From contig LUYY01000154.1 of the NCBI GenBank assembly GCA_001603415.1, positions 7,309-24,074 of the forward strand: a stretch of 16,766 nt of DNA, given 5' to 3'. A program made the position numbers and the translations under genes. Shown here one piece after another: positions 7,324 to 13,564 of this stretch (position 1 is the stretch's first letter; every line of letters begins with the position of its first letter). The notes below the pieces were generated by a model. That model worked only from the letters and a program-made list of their open reading frames with translations. It did not search any database and had not been told where the DNA came from. This stretch comes from Bacteroidales bacterium Bact_07 (GTDB lineage: Bacteria > Bacteroidota > Bacteroidia > Bacteroidales > Tenuifilaceae).

Positions 7324-8049
7324 ATGATCACCGATGTAAAACTTGATGAAATCCTATTCCTCGACATTGAAACTGTTCCGCAATACCCGGAATACAATCA
7401 AATGCCCGGGGAATTCAAAAAGCTTTGGGATAGGAAAGCAAAAGCAATAGCCCGAAACGATGAAACCCCTGAGGGTATATATGAACGAGCAGGAATTTAT
7501 GCCGAGTTTGGTAAAATTATATGCATATCCGTAGGTATAATCGTCCCATCGAATGGCAACTTCTCTTTCAGGGTTAAATCGTACTTTGGGGATAATGAGA
7601 CCGAATTGCTTATCGGCTTTGCCAACATGCTTAATAGCTTTACAAACCGTAAGCCAAATCTAAACCTTTGCGCCCATAACGGTAAGGAATTCGATTTTCC
7701 TTACATTGCCCGCCGAATGCTTGTTAATGGTATTAAAATCCCCGATATCCTAAACGTTGCCGGTAAAAAGCCCTGGGAAGTTAAGTTCCTCGATACCATG
7801 GAACTTTGGAAGTTTGGCGATATTAAGCATTACACATCGTTAAACCTGCTGGCATACATCTTTGGAATTCCCTCGCCAAAGGATGATATTGATGGAAGCG
7901 AGGTGGCTAAGTGTTACTACGAGCTGAACGACTTAAACCGCATTGTTACCTATTGCGAGAAGGATGTGCTTACTGTGGCGCAACTACTATTAAGGTATAA
8001 CGGCTTCCCAATTATTCCTTCTGAAAACGTTAGCCGCTCAGAGGTTTAG
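7324..8049 (+). CDS. DEDDy-type 3'-5' exonuclease (DnaQ/PolB-exonuclease-like)
   Basis: A 241-residue protein with a stand-alone exonuclease domain of the DnaQ superfamily. Exo I is LFLDIETVP (D14, E16), Exo II is CAHNGKEFDFPYI (D124) and Exo III is VTYCEKDVLTV (Y210, D214). The tyrosine places it in the DEDDy subgroup, like the proofreading domain of family B polymerases. No polymerase or helicase domain is attached, so the substrate (DNA or RNA end) cannot be told from sequence. It follows udk by 2 bp. Its stop overlaps the stop of the convergent alpha/beta hydrolase by 4 bp. Confidence 0.88.
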   Translation: MITDVKLDEILFLDIETVPQYPEYNQMPGEFKKLWDRKAKAIARNDETPEGIYERAGIYAEFGKIICISVGIIVPSNGNFSFRVKSYFGDNETELLIGFANMLNSFTNRKPNLNLCAHNGKEFDFPYIARRMLVNGIKIPDILNVAGKKPWEVKFLDTMELWKFGDIKHYTSLNLLAYIFGIPSPKDDIDGSEVAKCYYELNDLNRIVTYCEKDVLTVAQLLLRYNGFPIIPSENVSRSEV

Positions 8050-8840
8050 CCTAAAAACCGCTTTACGGCCGATAAAAACATTTCGGGTTGTTCAGCATGT
8101 ACCCAATGCCCTGCATTGGGAATGCTTACTACCTGGCTTTTAGGGAAAAACTCCTTCAATCTACTTACCTGAAAAGCGGGTATATAGTTTGAACTCTCAC
8201 CGCGAATAAACAGTACATTGGCTAATGATGCCGACGTTTTGTCAACCTCAACTCCAAGTAACAGATGCTCCAGATTGTTTTCCAAGGCATTGAGGTTTAT
8301 AGACCACTCAAAACCCTCGGCTTTCCTTTTAAGATTTTTTAGTAAAAAATTCCTTAGCCTTTGGTCGAGGTGGTTGTTCTGTAATATTCTATCGGCCTCT
8401 ATTCGCGATGTAATGTTTTCAGGATGAACTGTCCTTAAAGCCTCAATAATACGCATATGTTCAGCATACGCTGAACGGAACCACTCATCTTCAGGGCTAT
8501 AGCTCCAGGGTGCAACATCAACCACGATTAACTTTTCCACCATCATTGGATATTGCGATTGAAAAAGCATGGCAGCCCGCCCACCCATTGAGTGGCCCAT
8601 CAGGTAAAAACTATCAAGTTTTAACTTTTGGGTTAGCTCAAGCAAATCGGCCACTAAAAGCTGATACGAATGATGTTGTGAATGGGGGCTTTGCCCATGA
8701 TTTCGCTGATCGGGGATTATTACCGAGTAGTCGTTTTCGAGTTGCTTGGCTATGGTAACCCAGTTATCGGACGAGCCGTAAAGGCCGTGAAGTATAACCA
8801 AGGGTTTTCCTTGGCCAAATTGTCGGTAAAAGAGTTCCAT
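8046..8840 (-). CDS. Alpha/beta-fold hydrolase (YbfF-like esterase)
   Basis: A 264-residue cytoplasmic protein with the features of an alpha/beta hydrolase. The oxyanion-hole motif is HGLYGSSDNW (from 19) and the nucleophile elbow is GHSMGG with S84. D108 in VVDVAPW and H245 in AGHWVHAEQP would complete the triad, as in E. coli YbfF. The DQRNHGQSPHS motif is also typical of this group. It probably cleaves esters or thioesters of small acyl compounds; the natural substrate is unknown. Its ATG directly abuts the TAA of pdxJ, so translation is probably coupled and expression comes from the pdxJ promoter. Confidence 0.88.
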   Translation of the reverse strand: MELFYRQFGQGKPLVILHGLYGSSDNWVTIAKQLENDYSVIIPDQRNHGQSPHSQHHSYQLLVADLLELTQKLKLDSFYLMGHSMGGRAAMLFQSQYPMMVEKLIVVDVAPWSYSPEDEWFRSAYAEHMRIIEALRTVHPENITSRIEADRILQNNHLDQRLRNFLLKNLKRKAEGFEWSINLNALENNLEHLLLGVEVDKTSASLANVLFIRGESSNYIPAFQVSRLKEFFPKSQVVSIPNAGHWVHAEQPEMFLSAVKRFLG

Positions 8841-9557
8841 TTAAAAACGAAGCTGACGAAGGTACATCTGAATGGTATTTTCCAGCCCGTAGTAAAGTGC
8901 ATCGCATATAAGAGCGTGCCCTATCGAAACCTCGAGCAGGTTTGGAATGTTGCGGGCAAAGTAGTTCAAGTTATCGAGATTTAGGTCATGACCTGCATTC
9001 AGTCCAAGCCCAACTTGAACGGCGGCTTCCGCAGCCTTTACAAAAGGCTCTATAGCCTTTTGGGGATTTTCAGGGAAATGGGTAGCGTAAGGCTCAGTGT
9101 ACAGTTCAACCCGGTTTGTTCCGGTATCGGCAGCATGTTTTACCATTTCGGGATCGGCATTAACAAAAATGGAGGTGCGTATCCCATGCTCCTGAAAGCG
9201 GGCAATCACCTTTTTGAGAAAATCTTTATTGGCAACGGTATCCCAGCCGGTACTGGAAGTAAGAGCATTGGGTGGGTCGGGCACCAAAGTAACCTGGTGA
9301 GGAACAACGCTAAGTACGAGCTCAATGAACGACTCCGAGGGGTAACCCTCAATGTTAAACTCTGTGGTTATTACCGGGCGGATTTCACGTACATCTTGAT
9401 AACGGATATGACGCTCGTCGGGGCGAGGGTGAACGGTTATACCTTGAGCTCCAAAACGCTCACAGTCGATGGCGGCTTTAAGCACATTGGGAATATTTCC
9501 CCCCCGAGCATTGCGCAGGGTGGCAATTTTGTTTATATTTACACTTAGGCGTGTCAT
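8841..9557 (-). CDS. pdxJ: Pyridoxine 5'-phosphate synthase
   Basis: A 238-residue TIM-barrel enzyme of the DXP-dependent vitamin B6 route, joining 1-deoxyxylulose 5-phosphate with 3-amino-2-oxopropyl phosphate to make pyridoxine 5'-phosphate. Family motifs are present: MTRLSVNINKIATLRNARGG at the N-terminus, ITVHPRPDERHI (catalytic His), TTEFNIEGYPS (catalytic Glu), LVPDPPNALTSSTGWD and GLNAGHDLNLDNL (second His). The frame could be extended three codons to a TTG at 9566, but the ATG at 9557 gives the standard family N-terminus and is preferred. The stop abuts the hydrolase start. A back-to-back promoter region separates it from the CBS gene. Confidence 0.96.
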   Translation of the reverse strand: MTRLSVNINKIATLRNARGGNIPNVLKAAIDCERFGAQGITVHPRPDERHIRYQDVREIRPVITTEFNIEGYPSESFIELVLSVVPHQVTLVPDPPNALTSSTGWDTVANKDFLKKVIARFQEHGIRTSIFVNADPEMVKHAADTGTNRVELYTEPYATHFPENPQKAIEPFVKAAEAAVQVGLGLNAGHDLNLDNLNYFARNIPNLLEVSIGHALICDALYYGLENTIQMYLRQLRF

Positions 9558-9573
9558 TGCAATCAAATTAGTT

Positions 9574-9591
9574 TAACTTTGTACAAAAGTA
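9574..9591. promoter_or_regulatory. Divergent -7 boxes for the CBS gene and pdxJ
   Basis: TAACTTTG (9574-9581, plus strand) and TACTTTTG (9591-9584, minus strand) both match TAnnTTTG exactly. They lie end to end, two bases apart, inside the 53-bp space between pdxJ and the CBS gene. Neither has a TTTG at the ideal -33 distance. The plus-strand box is 29 bp before the CBS ATG, and the minus-strand box 26 bp before the pdxJ ATG. Confidence 0.45.
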
Positions 9592-9610
9592 ATCGTTTTT
9601 TAGTGAATTT

Positions 9611-10276
9611 ATGGTAGCCAAGGATATGATTTCGGATGTTATTCCTCCACTCAAAACTTCCGATACGGGGATAACGGCTTTGAACTGGATGGACATCTTC
9701 AAGGTGTCGCATCTCCCTATTGTTAACGATAAGGAATTCCTTGGCCTAATATCGGAAAACGATATATATGACCTTAACATGCCCGAAGAACCCCTTGGCA
9801 ACCATCAGCTTTCGTTGTTGCGACCATACGTAATTGAAGACCAGCATGTGTTTGAGGTAATGGAAGTGCTATCGCGCCTAAAGCTATCGCTGGTTCCAGT
9901 GCTCGATTACTCCAAAAACTACCTGGGAGTGATTACCTTAATGGAACTTTTGCATTACTTTGCCGAACTCTCGGCTCTTAGACACAAAGGCAGCGTGTTG
10001 GTAATTGAGATGAACATTAACGATTATAGTTTATCGCAGATCTGCCAGATAGTGGAAGGAAACGATGCAAAGATACTTGCTGCCTTTGTAACCTCCCACC
10101 CTAACTCAACCCAAATGGAATTGACTCTCAAGCTCAACGTTACCGACGTTACCTCAATAAAACAGACCTTTCTGCGTTATAACTACAACGTACTGGGAGC
10201 CTACATGAAGCAGGATGACGAAAGCGACATGCTTAACGACAGGTTAAACTATCTATTTAAATTTTTGGACATATAA
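9611..10276 (+). CDS. Tandem CBS-domain protein
   Basis: A 221-residue soluble protein. The N-terminal part holds two CBS motifs: MISDVIPPLKTSDTGITALN with HLPIVNDKEFLGLISENDIY (about 6-57), and PYVIEDQHVFEVMEVL with LVPVLDYSKNYLGVITLMEL (about 74-120). The C-terminal part (about 130-205) looks ACT-like: VLVIEMNINDYSLSQICQIV, then strands ending in TFLRYNYNVLG. CBS pairs usually bind adenine nucleotides such as ATP, AMP or S-adenosylmethionine and act as sensors. Only 4 bp separate it from nadK, so the two are co-expressed. A role in tuning NAD kinase or nucleotide balance is suggested by this position but not shown by sequence. Confidence 0.85.
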   Translation: MVAKDMISDVIPPLKTSDTGITALNWMDIFKVSHLPIVNDKEFLGLISENDIYDLNMPEEPLGNHQLSLLRPYVIEDQHVFEVMEVLSRLKLSLVPVLDYSKNYLGVITLMELLHYFAELSALRHKGSVLVIEMNINDYSLSQICQIVEGNDAKILAAFVTSHPNSTQMELTLKLNVTDVTSIKQTFLRYNYNVLGAYMKQDDESDMLNDRLNYLFKFLDI

Positions 10277-10280
10277 ACCA

Positions 10281-11156
10281 ATGACAGTAGCAGTTTACGG
10301 GAAAAAAATAGATGCAGAGTTTGCGGAGGCAACGCGTAATCTTTTTGCAGCTCTCGAAAAATACCAGGTTGATGTTATTATTTACCTTCCGCTGCTCGAT
10401 TACATCAAAAATAACCTATCGTTTACACCCAGCATTAGTGGCACTTTCAAATCGCCTCAGGAACTTAAGAATACCGATGTAATGATTAGCCTTGGTGGCG
10501 ATGGCACTTTCCTCGATTCAATTGCCCTTGTTCAAGATTCCGAAATACCCATAATGGGTATTAACCTAGGCCGATTGGGGTTTTTGGCAACAACATCAAT
10601 CCCCGAAATTGATAACTCAATCGACTTGCTAATGGCCTCAAAGTACTCTATCGAGAAGCGGAGTATGCTACAGCTTTTTAGCGACAACCAACTTTTTGAC
10701 CCATTCCCATATGCCCTTAACGACATGGTTGTCCGCAACTCGGTATCAGGTTTACTCCATGTAAATACATACATCAACGGTGACTACCTGAGTACATACT
10801 GGGCCGATGGGCTAATCATAGCGACACCCACTGGTTCAACCGCATACTCACTCAGTGTTGGGGGGCCAATATTAAATCCAAACCTATCGGCCTTTGTCCT
10901 TTCGGCCATTGCACCCCACCATTTAACTGTTCGCCCCCTGGTGATCCCCGATGATAGCATAATTGAACTTGAGGTTACGGGAAGGAACGAGGAACTGATA
11001 GTTTCGTTGGATTCAAGGAATATTCGAGTGCCTCAGCCAGTTAGACTCCTGCTCAAAAAAGCACCGTTTAAAGCCAACGTTATTTGCCTGAAGGGAACAA
11101 CTTTTTACAGAACGATAAGGAGCAAATTACTTTGGGGAATGGATAAAAGGAATTGA
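10281..11156 (+). CDS. nadK: NAD kinase
   Basis: A 291-residue cytoplasmic enzyme that phosphorylates NAD to NADP at the expense of ATP. The diagnostic GGDGTF motif is at 72-77 (catalytic D74). The second conserved motif, ATPTGSTAYSLSVGGP, is at 181-196. The intervening GINLGRLGFL and NDMVVRN motifs and the C-terminal VSLDSRNI also fit the family. Length is normal. It is tightly coupled to the CBS gene upstream. About 86 bp and a probable promoter separate it from the next gene. Confidence 0.96.
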   Translation: MTVAVYGKKIDAEFAEATRNLFAALEKYQVDVIIYLPLLDYIKNNLSFTPSISGTFKSPQELKNTDVMISLGGDGTFLDSIALVQDSEIPIMGINLGRLGFLATTSIPEIDNSIDLLMASKYSIEKRSMLQLFSDNQLFDPFPYALNDMVVRNSVSGLLHVNTYINGDYLSTYWADGLIIATPTGSTAYSLSVGGPILNPNLSAFVLSAIAPHHLTVRPLVIPDDSIIELEVTGRNEELIVSLDSRNIRVPQPVRLLLKKAPFKANVICLKGTTFYRTIRSKLLWGMDKRN

Positions 11157-11189
11157 GCCTAAATGAAACAAAAAGGTGTTATAAATCGT

Positions 11190-11222
11190 TTTAAATGAAT
11201 GAATAAATAATTATTATATTTG
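11190..11222 (+). promoter_or_regulatory. Probable promoter of the barrel-protein/uppS operon
   Basis: TATATTTG (11215-11222) is an exact TAnnTTTG box. A near-match -33 box, TTTA (11190-11193), stands 21 nt upstream. The first ATG of the operon is 20 bp downstream at 11243. Confidence 0.5.
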
Positions 11223-11242
11223 AGTGCTGAAAAATATTTTCC

Positions 11243-12022
11243 ATGCGCAGGATAATAAGTTTGATAGCAGGTTTAATGGTAAGTTTGGTTGTACAGGCTC
11301 AAATCTGGAAACAAAACCGGGTGGAGGTTTTTATAGGGTTGCCTGTAAACCATTACTTTGGCGATGTGGGCAACTCTGCTAACACCAATATCATCACCAG
11401 TATTAAAGACGTTAGAATTAGAGCTTTGCGGGGTGGTTTTGGGGGTGGAATTGGATACAAAATAAACCCTTTAATATCGGTACAGGCCAGTTTAAATACG
11501 GGTTTCCTGGGCAACACCGATGAAGGTTCATACTACAGCTCAAGGGGCTATCGGTTTTCAACTTTTTGCTCTGAACTTACAGTAAAAGGAATATACTTCA
11601 TTATACCCGAAAGCCATCAGAATTACTATTACCGGATTATGGATTTCAGGGGAGGATTGCGCCATATCAATAAACCTTTCAGCCTTTACGCTTTCATAGG
11701 TGCTGGGGGATTATTTTTTAGCGCTACCCCTAACGATAAATTGCTATCCAGAACACCGCCCCCCGGCTTTAGCAAACCTGAGGTTGACGATTCAAAGTAT
11801 TTCGCTCTGGTTATTCCAGTAGGTATAGGCGTTAAGTATGAGTTCTACCCCAGGTTTCAACTTGGCGTTGAACTTGGAGGCCGATACGTTACAACCGATT
11901 ATCTCGATGCATTTTCGTCGGTTTACTCAAACCATAACGATATGTACTATACCATTAACTTTAACGTTTACTATAAAATCCCCTACCAAAAATTACTTAA
12001 ACGTTCATTTTGGCGATTTTAA
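11243..12022 (+). CDS. Exported outer-membrane beta-barrel-like protein
   Basis: A 259-residue protein with a signal peptide (MRRIISLIAGLMVSLVVQAQ). Many alternating short strands follow, rich in Gly, Tyr and Phe: VEVFIGLPVNHYFGDVG, GGFGGGIGYKINPLISVQASL, LYAFIGAGGLFF, VIPVGIGVKYEFYPRFQLGVELGGRYV and YYTINFNVYYKIPY. The pattern is that of a small outer-membrane barrel related to the DUF6089/OmpA-like barrel group, and it resembles its downstream neighbour in layout. No catalytic motif is seen. The TAA stop shares one base with the next ATG (TAATG), so the two proteins are probably made together. Function is unknown; a structural or assembly role in the outer membrane fits the context with bamA and ompH. 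Confidence 0.75.
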   Translation: MRRIISLIAGLMVSLVVQAQIWKQNRVEVFIGLPVNHYFGDVGNSANTNIITSIKDVRIRALRGGFGGGIGYKINPLISVQASLNTGFLGNTDEGSYYSSRGYRFSTFCSELTVKGIYFIIPESHQNYYYRIMDFRGGLRHINKPFSLYAFIGAGGLFFSATPNDKLLSRTPPPGFSKPEVDDSKYFALVIPVGIGVKYEFYPRFQLGVELGGRYVTTDYLDAFSSVYSNHNDMYYTINFNVYYKIPYQKLLKRSFWRF

Positions 12023-12672
12023 TGAATACTACACATCGAATTTTGCTCAGTGTTATCCTGATTGGCATGACCCAATTTGATGTAATAGCTCAGGATAAAC
12101 GTGATTTTGGGATCCAGGCTGGAGCAACCTACTACTACGGTGAATTTAACGAGGTAATGCCTCTCTATAGCCCATCGTTTGGAATGGGTGTAATTTTCCG
12201 GTACAATATCAACCAGAACTACTCCATTAGGGCATCGGCTATTTACGCCACGGTAAGCGGAACGTCATCCTCGTCAAGCATAATACCCGATCCGGGTATT
12301 AACTTTTCAAAAAACATAATTGGTGCCGAAGCAATGGGAGAGTTCAACTTTTTCCCCTTAAATCCAACCAATTCGCGTAAAGCAAAACTCTCACCATATG
12401 TTAATGCCGGCTTTGGCATTGCCCAAATGGGCACCTCGCTTATTTTTCATATACCATTCGGAGGAGGTTTAAAATTTACCCCGGGCCAAAGGCATACCTT
12501 TGCTTTGGAATGGCGATTTCATAAAACTTTTAACGATAAAATTGACGATTACAGCTCACCAAACGATGGCCGTAAACCTTTTTTACATAATAACGATTGG
12601 TTTTCGTTTATCGGACTGATTTATACCTACCGTATCCCAAATAACAGCTATATTTGCCCTGCTTATAAATAG
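12022..12672 (+). CDS. DUF6089-type exported beta-barrel protein
   Basis: A 216-residue protein starting at the ATG at 12022, within the stop of the preceding gene (TAATG overlap). An in-frame TTG four codons earlier is less likely. A signal peptide ends near IAQ. The mature part begins with DFGIQAGATYYYGEFN, a typical start for the DUF6089 family. It continues with barrel-like strands: FGMGVIFRYNINQNYSIRASA, PYVNAGFGIAQMG, FGGGLKFTPGQRHTFALEWRF and FSFIGLIYTYRI. No function is established for this family that I can name. The uppS start is 4 bp downstream, so it belongs to the uppS operon. Confidence 0.82.
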   Translation: MNTTHRILLSVILIGMTQFDVIAQDKRDFGIQAGATYYYGEFNEVMPLYSPSFGMGVIFRYNINQNYSIRASAIYATVSGTSSSSSIIPDPGINFSKNIIGAEAMGEFNFFPLNPTNSRKAKLSPYVNAGFGIAQMGTSLIFHIPFGGGLKFTPGQRHTFALEWRFHKTFNDKIDDYSSPNDGRKPFLHNNDWFSFIGLIYTYRIPNNSYICPAYK

Positions 12673-12676
12673 TGAT

Positions 12677-13414
12677 ATGTCGCTTATCGATCAAATTGAC
12701 AGGAATCGAGTACCTGAGCACGTTGCCATTATTATGGATGGAAATGGACGCTGGGCAAAGCAACGTGGTAATCAGCGTATTTTCGGGCATAAGAATGGGG
12801 TGAAGGCTGTTAAGGCTGCCACTGAGGCCGCGGGCGAAATTGGTGTTAAGTACCTTACACTTTACGCTTTTTCCACCGAGAACTGGAACCGTCCTAAATC
12901 GGAGGTAGATGCCCTTATGGGCTTGCTGGTGGATACCATAAACTCCGAAATGGAAACGCTTCTTAAAAACGGGATTCGCGTATTGACCATTGGCGACCGA
13001 TCCATGTTGCCACCTGATGTTCAGCGCAAACTTAATGATGTTATTGTCCGCACAGCCAGCTGCACTACAATAACAACCGTTCTGGCATTAAACTATGGTT
13101 CGCGCCTTGAAATTACTGAAGCAGTCAAAAAAATTGCTATTGACGCCCAACAAGGAAAATTGTCGGCCGAACAAATTACCCCCGTAACCATTTCGGACTA
13201 TCTATATACGGCAAATATTCCCGACCCTGCCTTACTAATTCGTACAAGCGGCGAGCTTCGCCTAAGCAACTTCCTACTCTGGCAATTAGCCTATACCGAG
13301 CTTTACTTTACTCCGGTTCTTTGGCCCGATTTTACCAAAGATGACTTTTTCAAGGCAATAATCGATTACCAGAAACGCGAACGCCGTTTTGGCAAAACCA
13401 GCGAGCAACTTTAA
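12677..13414 (+). CDS. uppS: Isoprenyl transferase (undecaprenyl diphosphate synthase)
   Basis: A 245-residue cytoplasmic, membrane-associated cis-prenyltransferase. It extends farnesyl diphosphate with isopentenyl diphosphate to undecaprenyl diphosphate, the lipid carrier for peptidoglycan and surface polysaccharides. The diagnostic motif HVAIIMDGNGRWAKQRG is at 15-31 with the catalytic D21. RIFGHKNG (34-41), LYAFSTENWNRP (62-73) and the C-terminal RTSGELRLSNFLLWQ and ELYF motifs are all present. Length is typical. It is translated 4 bp after the DUF6089-type gene and precedes bamA by 150 bp. Confidence 0.96.
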   Translation: MSLIDQIDRNRVPEHVAIIMDGNGRWAKQRGNQRIFGHKNGVKAVKAATEAAGEIGVKYLTLYAFSTENWNRPKSEVDALMGLLVDTINSEMETLLKNGIRVLTIGDRSMLPPDVQRKLNDVIVRTASCTTITTVLALNYGSRLEITEAVKKIAIDAQQGKLSAEQITPVTISDYLYTANIPDPALLIRTSGELRLSNFLLWQLAYTELYFTPVLWPDFTKDDFFKAIIDYQKRERRFGKTSEQL

Positions 13415-13472
13415 CCGTTCGTAATTTTTAACAATCGTTATTGGCGTTTGGCAATATAAAATCATATTTTTG

Positions 13473-13500
13473 ATGCCGAAGGTTACAATACTTTCGGCAT
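13473..13500 (+). terminator. Hairpin after uppS, possible terminator or 5'-leader element
   Basis: ATGCCGAA (13473-13480) and TTCGGCAT (13493-13500) form a perfect 8-bp stem with a 12-nt loop, 58 bp past the uppS stop. The sequence after the stem (TTGCTTTG) is only weakly T-rich, so termination would be partial. A -7-like TATTTTTG box (13465-13472) directly precedes the stem. Confidence 0.4.
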
Positions 13501-13504
13501 TTGC

Positions 13505-13534
13505 TTTGTAACATAGGAAATTATACTAATTTTA
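13505..13534 (+). promoter_or_regulatory. Possible bamA promoter
   Basis: TTTG (13505-13508) is followed after 18 nt by TAATTTTA (13527-13534), one mismatch from TAnnTTTG. The bamA ATG is 30 bp downstream. This would give bamA separate expression from uppS. Confidence 0.4.
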
Positions 13535-13564
13535 CGCGTCAAAATAAAGTGTAACTGATTTGAT

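Noticed and set aside
8988..9548. 186-codon open frame on the plus strand
   Set aside because: It is antisense to pdxJ, which is clearly identified; the open frame is a by-product of codon usage.
9558..9566. N-terminal extension of pdxJ from a TTG
   Set aside because: The ATG at 9557 gives the standard MTRLSVN family start, so the three extra codons are unlikely to be translated.
12010..12021. Upstream TTG start for the DUF6089-type gene
   Set aside because: The ATG at 12022 overlaps the previous stop as TAATG and leaves a good signal peptide; the TTG would add a 12-bp extension of no apparent use.
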